Source: JBBROS01 sp965260995 (GTDB lineage Bacteria > Pseudomonadota > Alphaproteobacteria > Acetobacterales > Acetobacteraceae). Taken from it: a stretch of 64,000 nt of DNA. Within the stretch, counting starts at the first letter, position 1, and the number at the start of each line of letters is the position of its first letter. Both the position numbers and the translations under genes were made by a program. The notes beneath the pieces were generated by a model, which did no database searches, was not told the DNA's origin, and saw only the letters and a program-made list of their open reading frames with translations. The stretch spans positions 434,001 through 498,000 of the forward strand of contig CBDHCD010000001.1 in NCBI GenBank assembly GCA_965260995.1, in the 5' to 3' direction. Below, in pieces: positions 25,570 through 34,328 of this stretch.

Positions 25570-28212
25570 ATGACGAGCGCGACCGCGGCCCAGGCCGAGA
25601 TGGACGCGGCCCCGCCCGGGCAGGCCGATGCCCGACCGCCGGCCGCCTACGACGTCCGCGCCGCGGAAGCGCGCTGGCAGGCGGCCTGGGCGGAGCAGGG
25701 CTGCTTCCGCGTCGAGGACGTGCCGCGGGACGGCAAGCCGAAGTACTACGTGCTGGAGATGTTTCCCTACCCCAGCGGCAAGATCCACGTCGGCCACGTG
25801 CGCAACTACGCGATGGGCGACGTGGTGGCGCGCTACAAGCGGGCGCGGGGCTATTCCGTGCTGCACCCGATGGGCTGGGACGCCTTCGGCCTGCCGGCCG
25901 AGAACGCGGCCCGCGACCGCGGCGTCCACCCGGCGGAGTGGACCCGCGCCAACATCGCGGCTATGCGCGCCGAGCTGAAGCGGATGGGACTCTCGCTCGA
26001 CTGGTCGCGCGAGGTCGCCACCTGCGACCCGGCCTATTACGGCCAGCAGCAGCGTCTGTTCCTCGAGATGCTGCGCGCCGGGCTGGTCGTGCGCCGGGAA
26101 AGCTGGGTCAACTGGGACCCGGTGGACGGCACCGTGCTGGCCAACGAGCAGGTGATCGACGGCCGCGGCTGGCGTTCCGGCGCGCCCGTCGAGAAGCGCC
26201 AGCTCAGCCAATGGTTCATGCGCATCACCGACTACGCCCCCGAGCTGCTGGCCGCGCTCGACGACCTGCCGCGCTGGCCGGAGCGGGTGCGGACCATGCA
26301 GGCGCGCTGGATCGGCCGCAGCGAGGGCGCCCGCGTGGGGTTCCCCCTGGAGCAGCCGGTCGCCGGGTCGGACGGCATCGAGGTGTTCACGACCCGGCCC
26401 GACACCTTGTTCGGCCTGTCGTTCATCGCCTTGGCACCCGAGCACCCGGTCGCGGCGGCGATGGCGGCGAAGGACCCAGAGGCCGCGCGCTTCGTCGCCG
26501 CCGCCCGCAGCCTCGGCACCAGCGAGGCGGCGATCGAGACGGCGGAGAAGCTGGGCTACGACACCGGCCTGCGCGTGCGCCACCCGTTCGACCCGTCCCG
26601 CACCGCGCCGGTCTGGATCGCCAACTTCGTGCTGATGGAGTACGGCACCGGCGCCATCTTCGGCTGCCCGGCCCACGATCAGCGCGACCTGGACTTCGCC
26701 CGCAAGTACGGCCTCGGCGTCACGCAAGTCGTGGCGGCGCCGGACGGGGCCGAGGTGGCCGAGACCGCCTACACCGGGCCTGGCACGATCATCAACTCCG
26801 CCTTCCTCGACGGCCTGGCGGTGGACGCCGCCAAGCGCGCCGCGATCGGGCGGCTGGAACGTGACGGTGCCGGCGAAGGCGTCGTCAACTGGCGGCTGCG
26901 CGACTGGGGCGTGAGCCGGCAGCGCTACTGGGGCGCGCCCATCCCGGTGATCCACTGCCCGGCCTGCGGCACCGTGCCCGTGCCGGACGATCAGTTGCCC
27001 GTGGTGCTGCCGGAGGACGTCTCGTTCGACCGGCCGGGCAACCCGCTCGATCACCACCCGACCTGGAAGCACGTCGCCTGCCCCGCGTGCGGCGCGCCGG
27101 CCACCCGGGAAACCGACACGTTCGACACCTTCGTCGACAGCTCCTGGTATTTCGCCCGCTTCTGCAGCCCCGGCTCGGCCGCGCCGTTCGACGCGGCGGC
27201 GGCCGACCACTGGCTGCCGGTCGACCAGTACATCGGCGGGGTGGAGCACGCCATCCTGCACCTGCTCTACGCCCGCTTCTTCACCCGGGCCTTGCACGCG
27301 ACGGGGCGGGTCGCGGTGCAGGAGCCGTTCGCCGGCCTGTTCACGCAGGGCATGGTGACGCACGAGAGCTACAAGGGCCGGGACGGCCGCTGGCTGCCGC
27401 CCGCGGAGGTGGAGAAGCTGGCGGACGGCACGGCGCGGCACGTGGCGACCGGGGAAGCCGTGAAGGTCGGGCGCGCCGAGAAGATGTCCAAGAGCAAGAT
27501 GAACACCGTCGATCCAGGTGCCATCATCGACGCCTACGGGGCCGACACGGCGCGCTGGTTCGTGCTGTCGGACAACCCGCCGGAGCGCGACATCGAGTGG
27601 ACGGAGGCCGGGGTGGCGGGCGCCAACCGCTTCATGCAGCGGGCGTTCCGCCTGGCCTCGGGCGTGTCCGGCGCGCCGATGGAGGACACGGCGGGCCAGG
27701 TGTCAGCCGAGGCGGCGGACCTGCGGCGCGCGGTGCACCGCACCATCGCCGCCGTCACCGAGGCGCTGGAAGGGTTCGCCTTCAACGTGGCCCTGGCCCG
27801 GCTCTACGAGCTGGTGGGGGCCTTGGGCGACGCGGAACGCGCCGCGGACGCGCCCGGCCTGGCCGCCGCGCGCCGGGACGGGGTGCTGACGCTGGCGCGG
27901 CTGATGGCGCCCATGGCCCCGCACATCGCCGAGGAGGTGCAGCACCTGATCGATCCGTCAGCGGCGCTGGTGGCGTTGCAGGCTTGGCCGGAGGCGGACC
28001 CGGCCCTGCTGGTGATCGAGCAAGTGACGGTCGCGGTGCAGGTGATGGGCAAGCTGCGCGGCACGGTGATGCTGACCCCGGGCGCGGACGCGGCGACGGC
28101 GGTCGCGGCGGCGGAAGCGGAACCGAACGTGGCGCGGCTGCTGCAAGGCAGGCGGGTGGTCAAGCGCATCCACGTGCCCGACCGCATCGTCAACTTCGTC
28201 CTGGCCGGGTAG
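25570..28212 (+). CDS. leuS: leucyl-tRNA synthetase
   Basis: An 880-residue class Ia aminoacyl-tRNA synthetase that charges tRNA-Leu. The HIGH-type motif reads FPYPSGKIHVGHVRNYAMGD and the KMSKS loop AEKMSKSKMNTVDP is at about residue 638. The editing domain carries FTTRPDTLFGLSFIALAPEHP and YGTGAIFGCPAHDQRD, whose Thr-rich and GCPAHD segments hydrolyse mischarged products. The length is normal for bacterial LeuRS. The ATG is 22 bases downstream of the DUF3576 stop. lptE follows after a single base, so the genes are co-transcribed. Confidence 0.98.
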   Translation: MTSATAAQAEMDAAPPGQADARPPAAYDVRAAEARWQAAWAEQGCFRVEDVPRDGKPKYYVLEMFPYPSGKIHVGHVRNYAMGDVVARYKRARGYSVLHPMGWDAFGLPAENAARDRGVHPAEWTRANIAAMRAELKRMGLSLDWSREVATCDPAYYGQQQRLFLEMLRAGLVVRRESWVNWDPVDGTVLANEQVIDGRGWRSGAPVEKRQLSQWFMRITDYAPELLAALDDLPRWPERVRTMQARWIGRSEGARVGFPLEQPVAGSDGIEVFTTRPDTLFGLSFIALAPEHPVAAAMAAKDPEAARFVAAARSLGTSEAAIETAEKLGYDTGLRVRHPFDPSRTAPVWIANFVLMEYGTGAIFGCPAHDQRDLDFARKYGLGVTQVVAAPDGAEVAETAYTGPGTIINSAFLDGLAVDAAKRAAIGRLERDGAGEGVVNWRLRDWGVSRQRYWGAPIPVIHCPACGTVPVPDDQLPVVLPEDVSFDRPGNPLDHHPTWKHVACPACGAPATRETDTFDTFVDSSWYFARFCSPGSAAPFDAAAADHWLPVDQYIGGVEHAILHLLYARFFTRALHATGRVAVQEPFAGLFTQGMVTHESYKGRDGRWLPPAEVEKLADGTARHVATGEAVKVGRAEKMSKSKMNTVDPGAIIDAYGADTARWFVLSDNPPERDIEWTEAGVAGANRFMQRAFRLASGVSGAPMEDTAGQVSAEAADLRRAVHRTIAAVTEALEGFAFNVALARLYELVGALGDAERAADAPGLAAARRDGVLTLARLMAPMAPHIAEEVQHLIDPSAALVALQAWPEADPALLVIEQVTVAVQVMGKLRGTVMLTPGADAATAVAAAEAEPNVARLLQGRRVVKRIHVPDRIVNFVLAG

Positions 28213-28213
28213 C

Positions 28214-28747
28214 GTGGCGCGCGGACCAGGGCGGCGGGCCTTGCTGGCCGGCGGCGTCGCGGCGCTCGGCGCGCTGAGCGGCTGCGGCTTCCGGCCGCTT
28301 TACCTGCCGCAGGGTGGGCGCGGCGGACCGGCGGCGCGCGCCCTTGCCGCGGTTTACGTGCCGGTCATCCCCGAGCGGGCCGGGCAATTGCTGCGCCAGG
28401 CGCTGCAGCAGCGGTTGGACGGCGCGGGAACCGGCGGGCGAAAACAGTTCGAGCTCCTGGCCAGCGTCGTCGTCGCCTCCGAAGGGCTTGGCATCCTGCA
28501 GGACAGCTCGGCCACCCGGGTGCGACTGACCGCGCGGGGGCCGTGGTCGCTGCGCCAGCTCGATCCGGAGCACACGGTCGTCGCGCGAGGGTCGAGCTTG
28601 ATCCTGGACGGCTACAACATCCTGAACCAGCAATACTTCGCCGCCGACCTGGAAAGCTCCGCGGCGCTCCGGCGCATCGCCGAGTCGCTCGCCGACCAGA
28701 TCGTGACGCAGGTGGCCAGCATCTTGACCCGGCGCGCGGCCACCTGA
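28214..28747 (+). CDS. lptE: LPS-assembly lipoprotein LptE
   Basis: A 177-residue outer-membrane lipoprotein that plugs the LptD barrel during lipopolysaccharide export. The N-terminus ALLAGGVAALGALSGCGFRPLY contains a lipobox (LSGC) and the family motif CGFRPLY. The body (VRLTARGPWSLRQLD, SSLILDGYNILNQQYFAADL and IAESLADQIVTQVASIL) follows the alphaproteobacterial LptE pattern. The start is a GTG one base after the leuS stop. The order leuS-lptE-holA is conserved well beyond this group. Confidence 0.92.
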   Translation: MARGPGRRALLAGGVAALGALSGCGFRPLYLPQGGRGGPAARALAAVYVPVIPERAGQLLRQALQQRLDGAGTGGRKQFELLASVVVASEGLGILQDSSATRVRLTARGPWSLRQLDPEHTVVARGSSLILDGYNILNQQYFAADLESSAALRRIAESLADQIVTQVASILTRRAAT

Positions 28748-28766
28748 CCGCGCGGCATCCCCTCCC

Positions 28767-29777
28767 TTGAAAATCGAGCCGAGGCGGGCGGAAAGCTTTC
28801 TGCGCGCGCCGGGCAACGTCCGCGCCGTGCTGTTGCACGGGGCGGATGAAGGCCTGGTGCGTCATCGCGCCCACGCGCTCACGGTGCTCGTCGCCGGCGC
28901 GGCGGACGATCCCTTCCGGGTCGCCTGGCTCGGGCCGGACGAGCACGCCCGCCTGGCCGAGGAGGCGAGCGCGATCGCCATGCTCGGCGGGCGGCGCGTG
29001 GTGCGGGTGCGCGACGCCGGCGACGCGCTGGCGCCGATGATCCGGCAACTGACGCAAGATCCTGGCGACTCGCTCGTGGTCCTGGAGGCTGGGGCGTTGA
29101 AGCGCGGATCGAAGCTGCTTGGCCTGGTCGAGTCGGTGCAGGCGGCGGCGGCGCTGGCCTGCTACCCGGAGGAGGGGGCGGAACTGCGCGCGGCCATCGC
29201 CGGGCGGCTGGAGGCGGCGGGCGTGCGGGCGGACGCCGACGCGCTCGACTGGCTGCGCGATCACTTGGGCGGCGACTACGCCAGCACGCGCGGCGAGATC
29301 GAGAAGCTGGCGCTGTATGCCGGCCCCGGCAAGCGGCTCGACCTGGACGCCGCCCGGGACTGCGTCGGTGACCAGGCGGCATCGTCGATGGACGCGGCGG
29401 CCTTCGCTGCGACCCTCGGCGACGTGGCGCTCGCCGACCGCTCGGTGGAGCGGGCCTTCGCCGAGGGGGTGGCGGCGGTCGGGATGCTGCGCGGCGTCCT
29501 CAGCCACTTGGTCCGGATGCAGCAGGCCAGAGGGCGGATGGACGCCGGCGCGTCGGCCAGCGAGGCGGTGGACGGGTTGCGGCCACCGGTGTTCTGGAAG
29601 CGCAAGCCTGACTTGGTCCGCTCGGTGTCAACGTGGCCGCTGCCGCGGATCAACGCCGCGATCCGCGGGCTGCGCCAAGCCGAACTGGCCTGTAAGCAGA
29701 CCGGCGCACCGGACGCGGTGATCGCGCGGCAACTGGTGCTGGCGCTGGCGCGGCAGGCGGCCGGCGCGCGGCGGTGA
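28767..29777 (+). CDS. holA: DNA polymerase III delta subunit
   Basis: A 336-residue clamp-loader subunit that opens the beta sliding clamp. The N-terminal AAA-like part shows RAVLLHGADEGLVRHRA and VVLEAGALKRGSKLLGLVE; the middle has ADALDWLRDHLGGDYASTRGEIEKLALY, the best-known HolA segment; the C-terminal helical domain contains GMLRGVLSHLVRMQQAR. The start is TTG (MKIEPRRAESFL). Length and order after leuS and lptE agree with other Alphaproteobacteria. It converges with the small Pro-rich ORF with only ten bases between stops. Confidence 0.93.
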   Translation: MKIEPRRAESFLRAPGNVRAVLLHGADEGLVRHRAHALTVLVAGAADDPFRVAWLGPDEHARLAEEASAIAMLGGRRVVRVRDAGDALAPMIRQLTQDPGDSLVVLEAGALKRGSKLLGLVESVQAAAALACYPEEGAELRAAIAGRLEAAGVRADADALDWLRDHLGGDYASTRGEIEKLALYAGPGKRLDLDAARDCVGDQAASSMDAAAFAATLGDVALADRSVERAFAEGVAAVGMLRGVLSHLVRMQQARGRMDAGASASEAVDGLRPPVFWKRKPDLVRSVSTWPLPRINAAIRGLRQAELACKQTGAPDAVIARQLVLALARQAAGARR

Positions 29778-29787
29778 ACGTCGCCGG

Positions 29788-29934
29788 TCAGGGCTTCGGC
29801 GGCGTCGCCTCCGGCTGGGGCGCCCATTCATCGGCGATGAGGGCTTGGTCGCGGCTGATCTGGTCCACCTCCTCCTTCGACGGCGGCGGCGGGATGCGCG
29901 GTGTCGGCGGGGACGGCTTCGGCGGGGTCGTCAT
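29788..29934 (-). CDS. 48-residue proline-rich small protein
   Basis: A small ORF on the minus strand convergent with holA. It starts with ATG after AAAGGAG, a strong ribosome-binding site with good spacing, and reads MTTPPKPSPPTPRIPPPP followed by an acidic half, SKEEVDQISRDQALIADEW. There is no membrane segment or signal. About a third of the residues are proline. I do not recognise it. The strong Shine-Dalgarno and the hairpin just upstream of it favour a real gene over chance. Confidence 0.55.
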   Translation of the reverse strand: MTTPPKPSPPTPRIPPPPSKEEVDQISRDQALIADEWAPQPEATPPKP

Positions 29935-29947
29935 CTGCGGCTCCTTT

Positions 29948-29961
29948 CCCTGGAACCAGGG
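29948..29961. promoter_or_regulatory. palindrome CCCTGGAACCAGGG before the small ORF
   Basis: A 14-base palindrome, perfect apart from the central AA, lies just upstream of the AAAGGAG of the 48-residue ORF. It may be an operator or an RNA hairpin next to the ribosome-binding site. Confidence 0.35.
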
Positions 29962-30070
29962 TAACGCCGGCCATCCCTATACGGTCGCAAACTTCTGGAC
30001 CCCGCGGACCGCACGTGGTGCAGTCGCGCCGTAGACGCGCCGGCCAACGGCGTCGTGGGAGGGAACGCCG

Positions 30071-31120
30071 ATGTCGGAGAACGACGCCACCGTGGGCGGC
30101 ACGCGCCGCAACCTGTTCCGCACCGTGGCCGGGGTGGGGGCGCTCGCGCTCGGCCCGGCCACGGTGGCCAGGGCGCAGGATCAAGTGAATGGGGCGGCCG
30201 CGCCGAAGCTGGGCGCGCAGCCGTGGTGGCCGAGCAAGTGGGGCAAGGACGACGAGGCCGGCGCGTCCAACCACATCACCCCCGAGAAGGTGCTGGACAC
30301 GGCCGGGCTGATCCGGGACGGCAAGATCTACAAGATCGGGCGCGATTACGAGTTCGGTATGCCGCTGTTCGGCAGCCGCGGCTATGCCCTGCGCATTCCA
30401 GGCGGCCCGACGGGCGGCCCGTTCGGCGACAACCGCTTGATCTACAACGATGAATACGTGGCCGCCGAGATCGGTCAGGTCGGCACCCAGTTCGACGGCC
30501 TCGGCCATATCGGCGTCCAGATGGGCGAACCCGGCGACCGTCGCAACATCCGCTACTACAACGGCTTCACCTCCGCCGAGATCAACGACGCGACCGGCCT
30601 CAAGAAGCTCGGGGTGGAGAAGATCAAGCCGATCTTCACCCGCGGCCATCTGATCGACCTCGTGCCGGTCAAGGGCGGCATGATGGACGCGGGGCAGGAG
30701 ATCTCCGTCGCCGACATCCGCGCCGGGCTGGCCCGGCAGAACATGAAGGAGGACGACATCAGGCCGGGCGACGCCATCCTGTTCAACACCGGCTGGGGCT
30801 CGCTGTGGATGAAGGACAACGCCCGCTTCGTCGCCGGCGAGCCCGGCATCGGCCTCGACGTGGCCCGCTGGGTGGTGGAGAAGGATCTTTGCCTGACCGG
30901 CGCGGACACCTGGGCGGTCGAGGCCGTGCCGAACCCGGACAAGAGCCTGGTGTTCCCGGTGCATGAGGAGCTGCAGACCAAACACGGCATCCTCAACCAC
31001 GAGAACCTGGTGTTCGACGAGCTGATCCGGGACGGCAAGCACCAGTTCGCCTTCATCTTCACCCCGGTGCCGTTCAAGGGCGCGACCGGGTCGCCCGGCG
31101 CCCCGATCGCCGTGACGTGA
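30071..31120 (+). CDS. cyclase-family (PF04199) metal-hydrolase-like protein with Tat signal
   Basis: A 349-residue member of the cyclase/kynurenine-formamidase-like family, exported by a Tat signal (GTRRNLFRTVAGVGALALGPATVARAQ). The usual metal motif HxGTHxDxPxH appears here as QVGTQFDGLGH, so Gln136 and Gln140 stand where two metal histidines normally are, while Asp142 and His146 remain. The rest of the fold is intact (IRPGDAILFNTGWGSLW, FPVHEELQTKHGILNHENL). It stands alone ahead of an ABC importer. Substrate unknown; this glutamine variant is a recognised subgroup of the family to my memory. Confidence 0.82.
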   Translation: MSENDATVGGTRRNLFRTVAGVGALALGPATVARAQDQVNGAAAPKLGAQPWWPSKWGKDDEAGASNHITPEKVLDTAGLIRDGKIYKIGRDYEFGMPLFGSRGYALRIPGGPTGGPFGDNRLIYNDEYVAAEIGQVGTQFDGLGHIGVQMGEPGDRRNIRYYNGFTSAEINDATGLKKLGVEKIKPIFTRGHLIDLVPVKGGMMDAGQEISVADIRAGLARQNMKEDDIRPGDAILFNTGWGSLWMKDNARFVAGEPGIGLDVARWVVEKDLCLTGADTWAVEAVPNPDKSLVFPVHEELQTKHGILNHENLVFDELIRDGKHQFAFIFTPVPFKGATGSPGAPIAVT

Positions 31121-31248
31121 CGCCGGCTCGCGGCCGGGCGGGCCAGAAGGCGCGCGACAGCAGCATGGGCGGCTTGCGGCGACGCGAGGGTTATGGCGCA
31201 ATCGATGCCGAACCGTGACGCAAGACCGATAACAGGGGAAACTCGCCC

Positions 31249-32613
31249 ATGACCCACGCCACACGCCGCCGCCTGCTGGCCGGCGGCGCTGCCGCCCTCG
31301 CCCTGCCCGCCTTCGCCTTGCCTTGCGTCTCCCTGCCCGCCGTCGCGCAGGACGCCGGTAAGCTGCCCTACGGCCTGAAGCCCGGGATGCCGTACAAGGG
31401 CGTCACCCTGAACGTGCTGGCGGTGGTGACGCCGCAGTTCGAAGGCATCGCGTTGCGCACGGACGCGTTCACCAAGCTGACCGGGATCAAGGTCCGCTGG
31501 GACTTCACGCCGTTCGTCGCCTTGCAGGAAAAGGTGGCCAGCACCGGCGTCGCCGCCGACGGCAGCTACGACCTGGTCAACTACCTCGACCAGTGGGGGC
31601 CGCCGAACGCGCAATGGTTCAAGCGGCTCGACCCGCTGCTCAAGCGCGACGGGATCAGCATGGACCGATACCCGGCCGCGTTCGCCAAGGCGGCCAGCTT
31701 CAAGGGCGAGGTCACCGGCATGCCGCTGCGCAGCCACGCGCAATTGTTCTTCTACCGCGCCGACGTGCTGAAAGACATCGGGGCCGAGCCGCCGCGGACC
31801 TGGGACGACGTGGTCGCCATCGGCAGGACGATGCGGGCCCGGCGGCCGGACATCGAGCCGCTGGGCTTCTGCTTCCACAACGACGGCAACCGCCAGAACC
31901 TGTTCGCCTGGTCCAACTTCGTCTGGTCCGCCGGCGGCCGCATCTTCGACGACCAGATGCGCCCGGCCTGGACGGAGCCGGCGGCGATGGAAGCGACCGA
32001 GTATTACATCGGCCTGCTGACCAAGGAGAAGATCGTCAACCCGGCGTCGGTCTCCTTCGTCGAGCAAGACATGCGCGTCTCGTTCCAGCAGGGCAAGACG
32101 GCGATGATGCCGCTGTGGTGGTGGGCCTACTCGCCGATGATCACGCCAGGCCAGAGCATCCTGACGCCCGAGCAGGTCGGCTTCGTGGCCGTGCCGTCCT
32201 ACAAAGGAAAGGTATTCACTTCCGCCATCTCGATGCCGTTCAGCATCAGCGCCTATTCCAAGAAGCAGGACGCGGCCTGGGAGTTCCTGAAATGGCTGAG
32301 CAACCCCGACCTCGATAAGGAGAACGCGATCGAGCGCGTGGTCGACGGCAAGAAAATTCAGAACAACGTCGTCAACGAGACCGCGAGCATGCTCGACCCG
32401 GCGGTGAACGAGGCCAACGCCGGCGTCCCCAAGGCCGGCTACGCCAGCTTGCGCAACAGCGACGTGATGCCGCAACTGATCGAGTGGCCGGAGGTGGGTG
32501 ACCAGATCAGCGCCGCCATCGCCCGCGCCGCGGCAGGCGGCGACGTCCGGCAGCTCATGACCGAAGCCGCTGACCATTCGACGCAGATCCTCAAGCAGGC
32601 CGGCTACTTCTGA
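31249..32613 (+). CDS. ABC transporter substrate-binding protein, family 1 (MalE/UgpB type)
   Basis: A 454-residue periplasmic binding protein with a Tat-type signal (TRRRLLAGGAAALALPAFALP). Family-1 features include LNVLAVVTPQFEGIALRTDAFTKLTGIKVRW, YDLVNYLDQWGPPNAQWF, FYRADVLKDIGAEPPRTWDD and FQQGKTAMMPLWWWAYSPM. It heads a gene set with two CUT1-type permeases. No matching ATPase is in the window. The ligand is probably a sugar or polyol derivative. Confidence 0.9.
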   Translation: MTHATRRRLLAGGAAALALPAFALPCVSLPAVAQDAGKLPYGLKPGMPYKGVTLNVLAVVTPQFEGIALRTDAFTKLTGIKVRWDFTPFVALQEKVASTGVAADGSYDLVNYLDQWGPPNAQWFKRLDPLLKRDGISMDRYPAAFAKAASFKGEVTGMPLRSHAQLFFYRADVLKDIGAEPPRTWDDVVAIGRTMRARRPDIEPLGFCFHNDGNRQNLFAWSNFVWSAGGRIFDDQMRPAWTEPAAMEATEYYIGLLTKEKIVNPASVSFVEQDMRVSFQQGKTAMMPLWWWAYSPMITPGQSILTPEQVGFVAVPSYKGKVFTSAISMPFSISAYSKKQDAAWEFLKWLSNPDLDKENAIERVVDGKKIQNNVVNETASMLDPAVNEANAGVPKAGYASLRNSDVMPQLIEWPEVGDQISAAIARAAAGGDVRQLMTEAADHSTQILKQAGYF

Positions 32614-32622
32614 CCCGTCCCG

Positions 32623-33492
32623 ATGCGTGACCGCACGATCAAGTGGGTGATGGTGCTGCCGGCCGTCCTGGTGGTGGCGGCGACCGCCCTTTGGCCGCTC
32701 GGCTACTCGGCGGTGCTGTCGTTCCGGCAATGGAAGCTGTCGCGCTCGCCGCGGCCACAGGGCTTCGTCGGCCTGCGCAACTTCGAGAACGCGATCGGCA
32801 ACACCGACGTGCTCGCCAGCGTCGTCAACACGCTCCTGTTCGTCGGCCTGACGGTGACGCTGACGACGCTGCTGGCCCTCGGCCTCGCCCTGCTGCTCAG
32901 CAAGGGCGGGCCGCTGCGCCGCTTCGTGCAGACCATTCTGATCCTGCCCTTCGCCATGTCGCCCGCCCTCGTCGGCGTATCATGGCGCTTCCTGTTCAAC
33001 CCCGAGTTCGGCCTATTCGAGGCGCTCGCCGGCACCGTGTTCCCGCCGCTCGAAGGCGCCAACTGGCTCGCCGACCCGGTGCTCGCCTTCACCACCCTCG
33101 TGCTGGCGGACACCTGGGCCTGGACGCCGTTCATGACCCTGATCCTGATCGGCGGCTTGGCCAGCATCCCGCGCGACACGATCGAAGCCGCCCAGGTGGA
33201 CGGCAGCGCCGGCTGGCGCGTGGTCAAGGACATCATCGTGCCGCAACTGGCCCCGGTGCTGGCCGTCGTCGTGATCCTGAAGACGATCTTCTCGCTCAAG
33301 ACCTTCGACGTGATCTTCATGCTGACCCAGGGCGGGCCGGGCACGGCGACGCAGACGCTGGTGTATCAAGCCTACCTCAACGGTTTCAAATACTACGACA
33401 TGGGCTTCGCCGCCGCGATCTCGTGGCTGATGGTGATCCCGATGATCGCGCTCACCTTCGCTTACACCCGCTTCGTTTTCCGCAAGGCATGA
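32623..33492 (+). CDS. CUT1 ABC transporter permease, MalF type
   Basis: A 289-residue inner-membrane permease with six helices. The binding-protein-dependent transport signature, the EAA loop, reads PRDTIEAAQVDGSAGWRVVKDIIVPQL. The early segment LWPLGYSAVLSFRQWKLS and the motif FMLTQGGPGTATQTLVYQAYLNGF are typical of the MalF/UgpA group. The ATG is nine bases after the binding-protein stop. The permease MalG type follows by four bases. Confidence 0.93.
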   Translation: MRDRTIKWVMVLPAVLVVAATALWPLGYSAVLSFRQWKLSRSPRPQGFVGLRNFENAIGNTDVLASVVNTLLFVGLTVTLTTLLALGLALLLSKGGPLRRFVQTILILPFAMSPALVGVSWRFLFNPEFGLFEALAGTVFPPLEGANWLADPVLAFTTLVLADTWAWTPFMTLILIGGLASIPRDTIEAAQVDGSAGWRVVKDIIVPQLAPVLAVVVILKTIFSLKTFDVIFMLTQGGPGTATQTLVYQAYLNGFKYYDMGFAAAISWLMVIPMIALTFAYTRFVFRKA

Positions 33493-33496
33493 CCCG

Positions 33497-34315
33497 ATGA
33501 GCAGCCGCCGCTTCTGGAACGCCGCGCAGGTCGTCCTCGTGCTGTTCGCGGCCCTCGTCGTGCTGACGCCCATCGTCTGGATCGCGATGGCCGCGTTCAA
33601 GACCAACGTGGACGTATTCGCGCTCAAGCTCTGGTTCACGCCCACGGTCGAGAACTTCCAGCGCATCTTCGACGAGCCTTACCGCGTCCAGGACAAGATG
33701 CTGAACAGCGCCGTCGTCGCGGGCGCGACCGTGCTGGTGGCGGTCCCGCTCGCCACTTGCGCGGCTTACGCCTTCTCCCGCTTCCGCCTGCGTGGCGAGC
33801 GGGCGTTGCTCGTCATGATCCTCGCCACCCAGTTCGTCCCCGCCGTCGTCATCGTGCTGCCGTTCTTCCTGATGTTCCGCAGCTTGGGGCTGCTCGACAC
33901 CCGGCTCGCCCTGATCCTGGTCGACATCGCCATCGTCATGCCGTTCGCGGTGTGGATGGTGAAGGGCTTCGTCGATGGCATCCCGATCGAAACCGAGGAG
34001 GCGGCCCTGGTGGACGGCTCCACCCGCTGGCAGGTGATCCGCAACGTGGTGCTGCCGATGGCCGCCCCCGGCATCGTCACCGCGTCGATCTTCGCCTTCA
34101 TCATCGCCTGGAACGAGTTCCTGTTCGCCCTCATCCTGACCCGGCGCGACGCGGTGACCTTGCCGGTCGGGCTGCAGCTGTTCAACGCCGAGGAAGGCGT
34201 GCAATGGAACCTGCTGTCCGCCGCCGGGCTGCTGATCATGCTGCCGATGATCCTGCTCGCGCTCTCGGTGCAGCGGCATTTCGTGCAGGGCATGACGATG
34301 GGGGCGGTGCGATGA
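33497..34315 (+). CDS. CUT1 ABC transporter permease, MalG type
   Basis: A 272-residue permease with six helices, the partner of the preceding gene. Its EAA loop is PIETEEAALVDGSTRWQVIRNVVLPMA, followed by ASIFAFIIAWNEFLFALILTRRD, the MalG/UgpE signature, and the C-terminal LSVQRHFVQGMTMGAVR. Starting with ATG four bases after the MalF-type stop, it completes the membrane part of the importer. Confidence 0.93.
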   Translation: MSSRRFWNAAQVVLVLFAALVVLTPIVWIAMAAFKTNVDVFALKLWFTPTVENFQRIFDEPYRVQDKMLNSAVVAGATVLVAVPLATCAAYAFSRFRLRGERALLVMILATQFVPAVVIVLPFFLMFRSLGLLDTRLALILVDIAIVMPFAVWMVKGFVDGIPIETEEAALVDGSTRWQVIRNVVLPMAAPGIVTASIFAFIIAWNEFLFALILTRRDAVTLPVGLQLFNAEEGVQWNLLSAAGLLIMLPMILLALSVQRHFVQGMTMGAVR

Positions 34316-34328
34316 GGGGGCGGGACGC

